A stretch of DNA of 49,950 bases. Origin: Betaproteobacteria bacterium. Lineage in GTDB: Bacteria; Acidobacteriota; Terriglobia; Acidiferrales; UBA7541. Below the pieces are notes generated by a model that saw only the letters and a program-made list of their open reading frames with translations, searched no databases and had not been told where the DNA came from. This document shows, piece after piece, positions 17,301-25,879 of this stretch (the first letter of the stretch is position 1; every line of letters begins with the position of its first letter). The stretch is taken from assembly GCA_903970165.1 (NCBI GenBank), contig CAJCHZ010000042.1:1-49950 (forward strand). The letters are read 5' to 3'. A program made the translations under genes and the position numbers.

Positions 17301-17865
17301 AATGATCAAACGCCACCCGCAGCAAAAACCACGAATACTCCGGCCACATATGCCGGTCAATTCCCTGTAGTCCGATAAGCAGGAAAACTCCCTCGAGCAA
17401 CCGCACTCCGTGCCCGCGCTGAAGCAGCGGCGACCTCCACAACACCATACCGGCCCACAGGCACACACCGCTCCAGAGAAGTGCTGTCGGCCAGGCTACG
17501 TTTCCATAGGTCGGCGTCAGCCCGCGCTGCAGGTAATAGCATCCGAACAACACTGCGCCCGCCAGCGGCAGAACGGACCAGCCGCGCTTCGCGGTCCCGG
17601 CTGTGAATTGCATCATCGCGGCGGAGAAAAGAAGCATCGCCGCCACTTTTCCCAGCACCACCGCCATCCACAAGTCGGTAAGATTGCGGCTCAGCATCAA
17701 CACTTCGCCAAGCGAAGCCAGCGTAAAGAAGATCCAGCCCGCAAGCCACAACCGGAAATATTTATTGATATGGTCGCGCTGAAAAATGAGGAACAGCACC
17801 AGCAGAATGATGAACGCGGTCGCTTCGAAGAAAGCGATGCCGAGCAGGCCCTGGTTCACCAGCAC
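14350..17865 (-). CDS. Hybrid sensor histidine kinase: 7TM-GAF-PAS-PAS-GAF-HisKA-HATPase-REC
   Basis: An 1171-residue membrane sensor kinase. Seven hydrophobic segments occupy about 7-205, followed by a coiled-coil and a GAF domain (about 225-375). Two PAS domains follow (about 380-495, with a CPYC insert at C443/C446, and 496-612), each ending in DITERKRAE-type linkers. A second GAF domain spans 620-780. The HisKA box is VAHELNNPLTAI with phospho-acceptor H817. The ATPase has N-box FLNMVNNAVDA (925-935), DSGPGV (961-966) and GKGTGLGLS (983-991). The C-terminal receiver (1043-1162) keeps the acidic pair D1049-D1052, acceptor D1093 and K1146. The start is GTG at 17865 after GAGGAGG. The receiver suggests phosphorelay to a separate histidine phosphotransferase. 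It is divergent from the REC/HD-GYP gene, a plausible output partner. The signal is unknown. Confidence 0.92.
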   Translation of the reverse strand: MLVNQGLLGIAFFEATAFIILLVLFLIFQRDHINKYFRLWLAGWIFFTLASLGEVLMLSRNLTDLWMAVVLGKVAAMLLFSAAMMQFTAGTAKRGWSVLPLAGAVLFGCYYLQRGLTPTYGNVAWPTALLWSGVCLWAGMVLWRSPLLQRGHGVRLLEGVFLLIGLQGIDRHMWPEYSWFLLRVAFDHLLGVALGIAMVVVVLEGARSRTVELNEKLRRLTLLTTASTQTLSVQDVLDRVLIHLVQSLGATHGLVRLLEGDGDKAQLVVHASVGFQQEYLQKYAKLAAKEPWSQQVLHRDCEFLRMEDEPDPTVRARMGESGIGNVITMALPGKDGPLGIIAIGSTRSEHFQADEISYLLNISNLLGLTLQNVRLFEQVATVQQQWAYTFDSIGDPILVHDQQGRILRCNLRLGHLLGRDSNALVGRSVTDLLARKNRTYGMCPYCEGAAGEGDERDPWLQGYFLASNSTFTDPAGNQLGTVHVLKDITERKRAEEKYRTLVSSVQEGVFISTPQGRFLDFNDAMMRMAGYETREELLAADIPATMFVNPGDRERLKKLLQEHSSVADFEFEMKRKDGEVRTVLESSIAVKDPAGNVTAYQGFLLDITERKRAEQEIRRRNRELLVLNSIGQTLSESMDLSDSLHRTLRQMAELFSLDACALYLFDATGSKIRRVAAVGHRSEYARNFPEVGVKPELLQHIRSAHATFLSVQGLPLPSVFKEAQRKEELMSAYIVVLWSKDRVIGGLSVGSRTPKEFSPADINLLIAVGSQLSSAIERTTLYEEARQAYENLRRTQEQLLHSEKMAAVGQLISGVAHELNNPLTAILGYSQLLTSSGQMGPQGIEYADKLYKQAQRTHRIVQNLLSFARQHKPERVPVQLNLILEETLALRDYDLRMNHIRVHLELAGDLPYTSADPHQLQQVFLNMVNNAVDAMLEQSSEGDLWVKTGARGDRLFIEFTDSGPGVKDASRVFDPFYTTKPVGKGTGLGLSICYGIITEHGGSIQVRNLPSRGASFTIEIPYQPIKAAKASGPEQLAEPGREARILLMDQDDSVLEAIGTLLRGRDHRVETARSAGDAIACLEKNEFDLLVADLELAGSGGLNILHDWVTAHRPAMAKRCVWMRGVSLVGRPVSEPPSHGDLTLQKPFKAAELLAAVDNVLGSVQVAPVQR

Positions 17866-18023
17866 GTTGAGCTGCCTCCTCGCCTGTACGGCCGCCCCCG
17901 CAGTGCAAACACCCTGGAACTATTCGTGTTGGACGGCACAATGGGTTCTTTGGAGCTTCCTCCGACGCTAACATGCTATTTTCTGAATGGGCAAGAGCAC
18001 CCCTTTCCTACTGTGCTGTCCCG

Positions 18024-18029
18024 TATAAT
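18024..18029 (+). promoter_or_regulatory. Consensus -10 element (TATAAT) before the HD-GYP regulator
   Basis: A perfect TATAAT lies 20 bases before the GTG start at 18050, with GGGAG at 18035-18039 as ribosome-binding site, so the leader would be about 14 bases. No good -35 is seen at the expected 17-base distance (CCCTTT at 18001), suggesting help from an activator or another sigma factor. The region 17866-18049 separates divergent regulators. Confidence 0.55.
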
Positions 18030-18049
18030 GGCAGTGGGAGCAAACACTC

Positions 18050-19129
18050 GTGGAGCTAGAACAGATACTGGTCGTGGACGACGAAGAAGCGATTCGAGAA
18101 GTTGTTTCGACCATGCTCGAATCGAAAGGCTACCGCTGCACCGCCGTTAGCAACGGCAGAGCCGCCCAGGAGCAGGTCAAGCGCACCACCCCGGATCTCG
18201 TGCTGAGTGACATGATCATGCCCGAAATGGACGGCATCCGGCTGCTCGACTGGCTGCGTGAGTATGACCCCGAAATCCCCGTGATCATGGTCACCGCCAT
18301 CCATGACATTTCCACCGCTCTCGAAGCAATTCGCCGCGGCGCGTACGACTACATTTTAAAGCCATTTGAAAAGGACCAGCTCTTCCTTGGCGTAGGCCGT
18401 GCTCTCCAGCACCGGCGCCTGGTGGCTGAAAATCGCAGTTACCAGCTCAAGCTCGAGCAACAGGTCGAGGACCGGACGGCGCAGCTCACCGGCGCTCTGG
18501 CTCAACTCGAACAGTCCTATGACGACACGCTGGAGGCGCTAGGAAGCGCGCTCGACTTGAAGGACGCCGAAACCGAAGGTCACTGCCAGCGAGTCACGGC
18601 CTTTACGATTTCGATCGCCAAATCCGTGCCTGTTCCGCCGGCTTACCTCGCGATTCTCGCGCGCGCGGCGTTTTTGCACGATATCGGCAAAATGGCGATT
18701 CCCGACGGCATCCTGCGCAAACCGGGGCCGCTTACCGATGACGAAAAGCAGATCATGCGCAAGCATTGCGAAATCGGCTACAACATGCTCATCCGCATCC
18801 CGTTTCTGCGCGATGCCGCGGAGATTGTTCTGGCTCACCAGGAGTTCTTCGATGGCACCGGCTACCCGCGCGGCCTCAAGGGCGAGCAGATCCCGCTCGG
18901 CGCCCGCATTTTCACGATCGCCGATTCGCTCGACGCCATGATCAGTGACCGGCCCTACCGCAAAGCTCTGCCGATGGCGCAGGCGCGCGAAGAAATTCGC
19001 CGCTGCTCCGGCACGCAATTCGATCCCAAGGTCGTCGAGGTCTTCTCCACAATCCCGGAACAGCATTGGATCGACCTACGCGAACACCTCGGCTCCCCGT
19101 TCCGCCTGGCCCATCTGAAGAACCTCTAG
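18050..19129 (+). CDS. RpfG-type response regulator: receiver plus HD-GYP phosphodiesterase
   Basis: A 359-residue response regulator. Residues 5-120 form a receiver with acidic pair D10-D11, phospho-acceptor D54 in VLSDMIMPEMDG, T82 and K104. After a coiled-coil linker (about 125-160), residues 165-345 form an HD-GYP domain: HD at 210-211 in FLHDIGKMAIPDG, HCEIGY around 239-244, HQEFFDGTGYPRGLKG with GYP at 271-273, and ADSLDAMISDRPYRKA. All key metal ligands of the family appear present, so cyclic-di-GMP hydrolysis controlled by phosphorylation is expected. The start is GTG at 18050 after GGGAG. It lies divergent from the hybrid kinase. A PilZ-domain protein (31164-32804) shows that c-di-GMP signalling is used in this genome. 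Confidence 0.92.
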   Translation: MELEQILVVDDEEAIREVVSTMLESKGYRCTAVSNGRAAQEQVKRTTPDLVLSDMIMPEMDGIRLLDWLREYDPEIPVIMVTAIHDISTALEAIRRGAYDYILKPFEKDQLFLGVGRALQHRRLVAENRSYQLKLEQQVEDRTAQLTGALAQLEQSYDDTLEALGSALDLKDAETEGHCQRVTAFTISIAKSVPVPPAYLAILARAAFLHDIGKMAIPDGILRKPGPLTDDEKQIMRKHCEIGYNMLIRIPFLRDAAEIVLAHQEFFDGTGYPRGLKGEQIPLGARIFTIADSLDAMISDRPYRKALPMAQAREEIRRCSGTQFDPKVVEVFSTIPEQHWIDLREHLGSPFRLAHLKNL

Positions 19130-19225
19130 CTGGCGGCCGCAATCATCGGGCCTCCCCGCATACGCCCGGCTAAGGCCAAAGCTCTTGGCTGCGCGGCGAG
19201 CATCGCGTTACTCGTCCCCAAACTC

Positions 19226-19260
19226 AAAAAAAACGGGCACCCCATATAAGGAGTGCCCGG
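19226..19260 (-). terminator. Intrinsic terminator of the TonB-dependent receptor gene
   Basis: Read on the minus strand, CGGGCAC and GTGCCCG arms (19253-19259 and 19234-19240) enclose a short loop and are followed by a run of eight T residues. It begins about 17 bases after the receptor's stop codon. On the plus strand the tail is poor, so it mainly ends the minus-strand transcript. Confidence 0.88.
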
Positions 19261-19276
19261 TTTCGATGACTTGTGG

Positions 19277-22200
19277 TTAGAACTTCAGCCGCAGCGATAA
19301 CTGCAGGATGCGCGGGGTTGATGTCGTGCTGGTGCTCTGACCGAAGGTGGTCGAGTTGATGTTCTGGTTCCCCATAAAGAATACGGGGTGGTTTAGAACG
19401 TTGAATGCCTCAGCTCGGAACGTGAGTTTGAGACGTTCTGTGAGGTTGAAGTCCTTTGCCGCGGCCGTATCCCAATCGAAATAAGCCGGTCCGCTGAACG
19501 CATCGAGCTGCAAGTTGCCCACTTGGCCGGGCTGCGGATTGCAAAATCCGCCTGTAACCGCAGGAACGCAGCTCAACTCTGGGTTTTCCGGCGCTCCAGT
19601 TCCATTGGCCGTGATCAGCTTCGGATTGATGCCATAAACGACTCCGTCATTTTGGACGAATACTCCAAGCTGGCTGCTGATCTGCTGATGTGTCTCGGTC
19701 GCAACCGCTGTGTTGTTCGCGGACCGGCCGCCCCCAAGTCGATTAAAGGTCCCGAGTGCCGAAAGAATTGAGTACGGTGCCCCGCTCTGCCAGGTGAAGA
19801 CCGAACCCGTCTGCCAGCCATCTGTCAACAGCCCGAGGACTCTGCCTCTCGATCCAAACAGCTTGTGACCCTTGCCTATCGGCAGCTCATAGGTAAAGTT
19901 CGCCTTGAACGCATGAGTTAAATCGAACGGAGCACGCTGTTTCTCCAGCTGTGGCCGGGCATTGTCCTGGAACGGCTGAAATTGCGACTGCGACCCACCG
20001 AAGTCCGTCATCGTCTTGCTGTACGTATAATTGGCCTGGAAATAGAGACCGCGGTTGAGGCGGCGGCGAACTTCCACTATGCCGGCGTTATACGTCGAGA
20101 ACGACGTATTCTTCAGCAAGTCCGCTCCCATGATGTAAGGGTTCGGAAAAAAATTGACCACATTGCCAGGGCCCGGAAGAGGGTTGAATCCCTGGTCGAA
20201 GCCATCCGCATGGTAGACCTCTTCGAGCGCCCCAATCTGCCCCGTATAAACCAGATTATCGATATAAGAGCTCTGGCCCAAATAGCCTTCTGCGGGCAGA
20301 AGCGGAAAGATTGTCAGTGGCTGGCAACCTGCTGAGGTGCAGTTTGGATTTCCGGTGAGGAATATATTCGACCGAGCGTTATTGAAATCAGTTAGGAACC
20401 CGTTGTTCGTGAAATCCAATTGATTAAGGTCGATCGCCCGCCACAAGCCTACACCGTGATTTCCGACGTAGCTGACTGACAGCGACGTATTCCATCCAAT
20501 GTCCCGCTGAACGCTCAGGTTCCACTGCTGCACGGAGGGCGTCTTGATATTGGGATCAATCAGGTAACCTGCCACACCTCCAACATAATCACCAAGGTTC
20601 GCCACCTCGGTCAAAAAGTCGATAGGCACTTGAAACGCGGGTGTTGCAACCGGGACAGGATTGCTCACCGTCGGTCCAAAGAGACCGAACCCCGTCGGTC
20701 CATTATTGGTCGCCGTAGGGCTCAAACCCGCATTCCCAGCCGCGGCGTTGTTCACGGCGGTGAAGAATTCGTCGTTCACGTAATTGATACTGAATCCCGC
20801 ACGGACTGCCGTCTTGCCGTTTCCGAATGGATCCCAGGCCAACCCGACATTGGGTGCGAATTGAAGGAAGTGATCGCGATAAAGCGGAGTTGAGCTCGGT
20901 CCTCCCGCAAAATTCACGGTCGCATCGCCAAGAAGAGTCTGCTGGATTGTCGAACCCGGGGGTACCACAGGTTGAAGCACGAGGCCATTCTTCTCGTCGA
21001 CCGGACTGAAATACTCGTACCGCGTTCCAAAAGTCAGTGTCAGTTTGTGCGTAATTCGCCAGCTGTCGCCCAGATAGAACGACCAGTCATCCTGGCGGTA
21101 ATTGCGGTTCTGTGGATGCAGGGGGACAAATCCCGAAGTTTGTGACTGCACGTTATAAGTCTGGCTTATCGAGCTCAAGATTCCTGCAACGCTTGCCAGT
21201 ATGCTTGTGGCATTGTTAAAAGCACTCGTCGATACAGTATCGGCACTCGGATTCGGCACCGGGAAATCAGAAAATTCGGGGCCATACGGATTGGCCGCAC
21301 TAAATCCGAGCGAGTAACTGGGATAAATCCCGCTCGAATCTGTGGTGAAGATCGTCACCCGCTCAATCTGGGCGCCGAATTTGATGGTGTGATTGCCCTT
21401 GATCCAGTTGGCATTGTCCTCCCACTGCCAGGTATGTGTGTCGCGTCCCTGGGGCAGGAAGTTGGGGTTTGGATCGGTGAACGGAAGGGTTCCATCGTTA
21501 AGGACGAAACCTGAGGAAAAATTCTGTGAGGTCACAAAATACGCTGGAGCCAGATCGAAACCAAATCGTACTTCGTTCGTAAAATCCGATCTAGGATTCC
21601 ATCGCCAGGATGACGACAGGAATTTGATGCTGTCGTTATTTTGCACCAGCGGGATCTTGTCGTAGGTCGTGTCTATGTCCGGACGGTCTACCACCTGCCG
21701 GTTCCAGGAGAACGTTGCCGACAAGGTATTCTTGGTGTTTACGATGTAATCCCCTCGGAAGCCGAAGTTGTCCAAGGTGTTGTTGCTTCGCGCATTCAGC
21801 TGATATCCGAGCAGATTAACTCCATCTCCGACGCGGGTATTGTTGAACGTCGTAGGCATCCGCGCCAGAAGCGCTAACATCGACGGGTCTGGTGTGAAGA
21901 CCGGGGCTCCACTTATGTAGTTCCCGCTTGGATCGAACACCGGGTTTCCGCGCGCCATGTTGGACATCGTCAGAAGATTCACTGTTTGCGACGCTCCATC
22001 GGGCGCCCCGGTTGTTGCATTGACGGGCTGGTATGTGAATGGCAGCGTAGGACTCGAACTGGAGAGCGCCGCGAGGATGGTCGGGCTCAGAACAGTCGTG
22101 TCGTTCGAGCTTTGCGCGCGCGACCTCAGCAATTCGTAGTATCCATAGATAAAGAGCTTGTCCTTCTTAATAGGTCCGCCCAGGTTACCGCCACCTTGGT

Positions 22201-23062
22201 TCTGTAATAAGGACGCTAACGGCACACCGCTCGCGTCATTGAACCAGTTGTTCGCCGCCCAATCATTGGAACGGTAGTACCAAAAGCCTTCGCCATGCCA
22301 GGTATTTGTGCCCCTCGGGGTCACGATGCTTACTTGCGAAGCTCCGCCCCCGTTCTCCACATCGGAATTCTGAGTAATAACGGTGAATTCCTGAGCCTGG
22401 CTGTTGAACGGCAGGTTCGGGCTGAAATCAAGATCGTTCGTTCGGATAAAGTTGTCCTGAATGTTGATCCCATCTATCGTGACGTTGGAGAATGAGGACC
22501 GCTGGCCGTTAATCACCGTATCTGTCGCGCCGTTTTGATTGACTCCAGCTTCCAGACCCAGCAACCCCAATGGGTTACGATCGAGGATAGGCAAATCGTC
22601 GATCTGCTGTTTTTCGACTGTGCTGGTTACTTCCGCGCTCGTCGTATTCACCAGCTCTGCGCCGCCCTCCACAACAACGGTTTGGGTATGTGCACCGACT
22701 TCCAGCACAATGGGCTTGACGGAATAGACTGTTGACGCGTCCAACTTAATCCCTGTCACCTCTCCAGTCTTGAAACCGTCTTTGAAGGCACTGACTTTGT
22801 AGAGACCGTAGTCGATATGCTCAAACTGGTATCCCCCAGCCGTCGCAGTCGTGGAAGTATAGCTTGCGTTGGTATCCAGATTGGTTAGTGTGACCGCCAC
22901 ATCCACTATGGGGAGACCCTGTGCATCCTGCACGATGCCCGTAATCGAGCCCGTAGGAACTTGCGCTGGCGCGATCGCTGCGCAAATTGCCAGCAGTGCC
23001 ACCGCCACAAAAATGCGCGCTCCCGCGCCCCAATGACCTAGCCGCCCCAAGCTGTTTATCAT
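19277..23062 (-). CDS. Oar-like TonB-dependent receptor with carboxypeptidase-regulatory-like domain
   Basis: A 1261-residue outer-membrane beta-barrel protein of the Oar-like family that is greatly expanded in Acidobacteria. A signal peptide (IFVAVALLAICAAIAPAQ) precedes a carboxypeptidase-regulatory-like Ig-fold domain (about 37-120: TGSITGIVQDAQGLPI, then AGGYQFEHIDYGLYKV). A plug domain (about 125-250) contains NGQRSSFSNVTIDGINIQD and TPRGTNTWHGEGFWYYRSND. The remaining ~1000 residues form the barrel, ending in an aromatic residue (LSLRLKF), as expected for BAM-dependent insertion. Such receptors import large substrates such as oligosaccharides or peptides with TonB energy; the ligand here is unknown. 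ATG at 23062 is preceded by GGAGG. The only TonB-like protein in the window is the PilZ-TonB fusion at 31164. A terminator follows. Confidence 0.93.
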   Translation of the reverse strand: MINSLGRLGHWGAGARIFVAVALLAICAAIAPAQVPTGSITGIVQDAQGLPIVDVAVTLTNLDTNASYTSTTATAGGYQFEHIDYGLYKVSAFKDGFKTGEVTGIKLDASTVYSVKPIVLEVGAHTQTVVVEGGAELVNTTSAEVTSTVEKQQIDDLPILDRNPLGLLGLEAGVNQNGATDTVINGQRSSFSNVTIDGINIQDNFIRTNDLDFSPNLPFNSQAQEFTVITQNSDVENGGGASQVSIVTPRGTNTWHGEGFWYYRSNDWAANNWFNDASGVPLASLLQNQGGGNLGGPIKKDKLFIYGYYELLRSRAQSSNDTTVLSPTILAALSSSSPTLPFTYQPVNATTGAPDGASQTVNLLTMSNMARGNPVFDPSGNYISGAPVFTPDPSMLALLARMPTTFNNTRVGDGVNLLGYQLNARSNNTLDNFGFRGDYIVNTKNTLSATFSWNRQVVDRPDIDTTYDKIPLVQNNDSIKFLSSSWRWNPRSDFTNEVRFGFDLAPAYFVTSQNFSSGFVLNDGTLPFTDPNPNFLPQGRDTHTWQWEDNANWIKGNHTIKFGAQIERVTIFTTDSSGIYPSYSLGFSAANPYGPEFSDFPVPNPSADTVSTSAFNNATSILASVAGILSSISQTYNVQSQTSGFVPLHPQNRNYRQDDWSFYLGDSWRITHKLTLTFGTRYEYFSPVDEKNGLVLQPVVPPGSTIQQTLLGDATVNFAGGPSSTPLYRDHFLQFAPNVGLAWDPFGNGKTAVRAGFSINYVNDEFFTAVNNAAAGNAGLSPTATNNGPTGFGLFGPTVSNPVPVATPAFQVPIDFLTEVANLGDYVGGVAGYLIDPNIKTPSVQQWNLSVQRDIGWNTSLSVSYVGNHGVGLWRAIDLNQLDFTNNGFLTDFNNARSNIFLTGNPNCTSAGCQPLTIFPLLPAEGYLGQSSYIDNLVYTGQIGALEEVYHADGFDQGFNPLPGPGNVVNFFPNPYIMGADLLKNTSFSTYNAGIVEVRRRLNRGLYFQANYTYSKTMTDFGGSQSQFQPFQDNARPQLEKQRAPFDLTHAFKANFTYELPIGKGHKLFGSRGRVLGLLTDGWQTGSVFTWQSGAPYSILSALGTFNRLGGGRSANNTAVATETHQQISSQLGVFVQNDGVVYGINPKLITANGTGAPENPELSCVPAVTGGFCNPQPGQVGNLQLDAFSGPAYFDWDTAAAKDFNLTERLKLTFRAEAFNVLNHPVFFMGNQNINSTTFGQSTSTTSTPRILQLSLRLKF

Positions 23063-23487
23063 TGCCTTCTGTCCTCCGAATTTCTAAATATGTCGCCCCC
23101 ACAGCCGTCTTTGCACTTAAGAACTTTTGGCAAGCCCCAAACATCAACTCGCAATAAAGGACAGGACGCACGCAGGTTGTTCGTTCGGAACTTGCAATAC
23201 ACAGACAACACCCTTATGTGACTGCATGATTGCAAGTGACTTGCCAGTGACACACCCCCGTGTGAATGGCCCCAGACTGCTCTAAACCTTCTGTGCTAAG
23301 TACGTTAGCAGTTCCATATAAAAGATAAAGAGGCTTCTTAATTTTTTGCTATTTAGATTTCCATAGAAGTACTGGCGGACATCCCGGATTGTGTATCTGC
23401 TGCAGGACAGCTCGCCGGATCGAAATACCGACCGGAGGGCGCTCCAAGAATGACCTCTATTCCGATACTCCGTGCCTCCCGGATCTC
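23063..23487 (-). promoter_or_regulatory. Upstream region of the receptor gene with palindromes
   Basis: This 425-base gap holds no gene. It contains TGCTAAGTACGTTAGCA (23294-23310), six-base perfect arms around GTACG, suited to a dimeric repressor, and CACACCCCCGTGTG (23251-23264). AT-rich stretches near 23310-23360 could carry the promoter. The adjacent upstream gene ends at 23488, so independent control of the receptor is likely. Assignment as operators is inference. Confidence 0.4.
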
Positions 23488-24699
23488 TTAAAAAAGGGAG
23501 AGCAGCGACTCCATGCCTTTGGCAAAGTCATGGAGTCCCGCAATCAGGCTGACGACCAGGTATCCCTGCGTGGCGAAATCGTAAAAGTGGCCGGGGTGAA
23601 CGTAGATGCCTCTGATGGCCAGCAGTTCGAGGGCGAGATCTTCATCGGAACGCGTGGCCGGCACCCGGATAACCGCGTTCCAACCGCCTTCCACTGCCAT
23701 CCTTGTGCATGATTTTTGCTTCGCGAGCTGGTGGTCGAGTTCGACGAGGTTGCCGCGGACGCGTTCCATCAATTGCTTCTGAAAACCGCGGCGTTGCACC
23801 AGGAACGAAGGAATGGCCAGCTGGATCGGAGCGTTCATCGAGAGAAACGTATCCGCGATGACCTCGATTCGCGCGGAGGCCTGGGCTGCAACGGCTTGTG
23901 TGCCGGAGGAGGAGGACAGCTCCGCCGATGTCTCCGATTTCGACTGGCCTGGGCCGCTCACGATCAGCCACGCGGCTTTCATTTGGGGCAAGCCACAGAT
24001 TTTCGAGAGGCCGCTCATGGTGAACGTCAGCGCTCCGGAATTTCCGGCAAATGTCGGCGGCTCTGCATCTGGCTTGACGGCAAAATCGAGGAACACTTCG
24101 TCGGCAACGATCGTCAATTCGCGGGCCCCACAAATTTCGTTGAGTTTGCGCATCTCCTCCAGCTTGCAGAAATGCCCGGTTGGATTGTTAGGATGCACGA
24201 CAATCACGCCGCGCGTCCGTGGAGTGATGGCCTGCTCCAACGCATGGAAATCGATCTGCCATCCGTAATCGTAAATGAGCGGATAGCGCACCAGCCGGAC
24301 GTCCTGAATATCAGCGAGAAACTCGAACAGCGGATAGCTTGGCTGAGGAATCAGCAGTTCGTCTTGCGAATCGCAAAGAGTCCGGAAGACAAAGGAATAC
24401 GCTTCGCTGGTACTTGTGGTCAGAAAAATATTGTCAACGGAAACCTGGGCGCCGCGTTCGGCGTAGTAGCGGGCGACAGCGCTTCGCGCCGTCGCGAGTC
24501 CTCGCGGATTGGGCTCGTATTTCAGCGCGGCAGGATTTTGTAATGCGCCAAGGATGGCCTCTTCGTCATAGCGGAAGCCGCACTCCGTTGGGTTCGAGAC
24601 GGTCAAATCGATCAACGGCTTCCCTGCTGCGCGGTGCGCCGCCAGTGCGGCGCTCAGGCGGTTCGATTCGAGATTCCAATTTGTGCGTTTCGCGAACAT
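23488..24699 (-). CDS. Class I/II PLP-dependent aminotransferase
   Basis: A 403-residue fold-type I aminotransferase. Visible are NPRG near the substrate pocket (64-67), TSTSEAYSF (95-103) contacting the phosphate, HPNNPTG (169-175) with the conserved asparagine, VADEVF with D200 binding the pyridine nitrogen, and SGLSKICGLPQMK with the Schiff-base lysine K233. The family transfers amino groups between amino acids and 2-oxo acids; the substrate is not evident, although homologues are annotated as aspartate/alanine-type aminotransferases. The start is ATG at 24699 within TTCGCGAACAT on the plus strand. Twenty-six bases separate it from the end of the upstream DegT-type gene, so they may be cotranscribed, but no pathway link is seen. 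Residues 255-280 form a Ser/Glu/Ala-rich insertion. Confidence 0.9.
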   Translation of the reverse strand: MFAKRTNWNLESNRLSAALAAHRAAGKPLIDLTVSNPTECGFRYDEEAILGALQNPAALKYEPNPRGLATARSAVARYYAERGAQVSVDNIFLTTSTSEAYSFVFRTLCDSQDELLIPQPSYPLFEFLADIQDVRLVRYPLIYDYGWQIDFHALEQAITPRTRGVIVVHPNNPTGHFCKLEEMRKLNEICGARELTIVADEVFLDFAVKPDAEPPTFAGNSGALTFTMSGLSKICGLPQMKAAWLIVSGPGQSKSETSAELSSSSGTQAVAAQASARIEVIADTFLSMNAPIQLAIPSFLVQRRGFQKQLMERVRGNLVELDHQLAKQKSCTRMAVEGGWNAVIRVPATRSDEDLALELLAIRGIYVHPGHFYDFATQGYLVVSLIAGLHDFAKGMESLLSLF

Positions 24700-24725
24700 T
24701 TCAGAGGGGGCGTCGCCAGCGAACG

Positions 24726-25862
24726 TTATTTCTTGACGAATTCGGCGATAACCTCCGCGACGCGCGCGATTTGCTCCGAACGCAGCTCGGGATACATCGG
24801 CAGAGAAATCACGTCGTTTGCGGCATGCTCGGCGTTAGGAAAATCGCCTGGTTTGTGGCCGAGAGCGGTGTAGAGCGGCTGGAGGTGAAGCGGCACGGGA
24901 TAATAGACAGAATTGCCGATGTTTCGCGTATGGAGAGCCTGCTGCAATGCGTCGCGCTGCTCGAGGCGAATGGTGTACTGGTGAAAGACATGGTGATAAT
25001 TTTCCGGAACGAGCGGCGTAGCGATTCCCGGAATGCCGAGCAGAAGTTTTGAATAGGTCGCGGCGTGTTTCTGGCGGGCACGCTGCCATTCGAGCAAGTG
25101 CCGCAGTTTTACGCGAAGAATCGCGGCCTGGATTTCGTCCAGACGGCTGTTCCAGCCTGGCTCGCTGCTTACGTACTTTCCGGTTTGGCCGTGATTGCGC
25201 AGCGTACGCAGGCGGTCCGCCATTTCGGCTGAATTTGTGACGATCATTCCGGCGTCGCCGTACGCGCCAAGATTTTTTGTGGGATAAAAACTGAGGCACG
25301 CGAGATCTCCCATCGAACCTGTCGGACGCCCTTTGTAGCTTGCACCGACGGCTTGCGCATTGTCTTCGATGACACGGAGATTATGCGAGCGCGCGAACTT
25401 TAGGATCGGATCCATGTCCGCGGATAAGCCGTACAGGTGCACGGCGATGATTGCTTTTGTTTTTGGCGTGACGCGGCGCGCAAGATCCGAGGGATCGAGG
25501 TTATAAGTATCCCGGCGAATGTCGGCGAAACGCGGTTTTGCCCCGATGGCGTTGACGGCACTCCCCGTTGCGACAAAGGTGAATGGTGGAATGATGACTT
25601 CGTCGCCGGCTTCGACGCCGCAAGCGCGCAGCCCCAGAATCAGCGCGTCGGTACCGGAGGCGACGCCGACTCCGTGGGCGACGCCGCAGAGCTGCGCGAT
25701 TTCCGTTTCGAGCGCAGCGCCTTCGCGGCCCAAAATAAATTGTTGCGAGGCCAGAACTTTGTCAACGGCAGCGCGAACTTCCTCGCCGATGGCGGCATAT
25801 TGCGCCACGAGGTCGAGTTGTGGGACCGCTGCGAAGGAGGTCGTTTGTATTTGCGCGCTCAA
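24726..25862 (-). CDS. DegT/DnrJ/EryC1/StrS aminotransferase
   Basis: A 378-residue PLP enzyme of the DegT/StrS family, which usually transaminates nucleotide-linked keto-sugars used in LPS, capsule or antibiotic sugars. Visible are [12 protein letters not shown] (phosphate-binding loop, 67-78), PPFTFVATG (92-100), EDNAQAVGA with D167, and [15 protein letters not shown] with the catalytic K196. The start is placed at TTG 25862, 17 bases after the stop of the oxidase subunit III gene and behind AAAGG; a longer reading would overlap that gene and add residues without family match. It is the last gene of a run cox1-cox3-degT on the minus strand. No sugar nucleotide genes surround it, so the link to the oxidase is unexplained. 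Confidence 0.88.
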   Translation of the reverse strand: MSAQIQTTSFAAVPQLDLVAQYAAIGEEVRAAVDKVLASQQFILGREGAALETEIAQLCGVAHGVGVASGTDALILGLRACGVEAGDEVIIPPFTFVATGSAVNAIGAKPRFADIRRDTYNLDPSDLARRVTPKTKAIIAVHLYGLSADMDPILKFARSHNLRVIEDNAQAVGASYKGRPTGSMGDLACLSFYPTKNLGAYGDAGMIVTNSAEMADRLRTLRNHGQTGKYVSSEPGWNSRLDEIQAAILRVKLRHLLEWQRARQKHAATYSKLLLGIPGIATPLVPENYHHVFHQYTIRLEQRDALQQALHTRNIGNSVYYPVPLHLQPLYTALGHKPGDFPNAEHAANDVISLPMYPELRSEQIARVAEVIAEFVKK

Positions 25863-25879
25863 TGACTGAAGCCTTTCCC

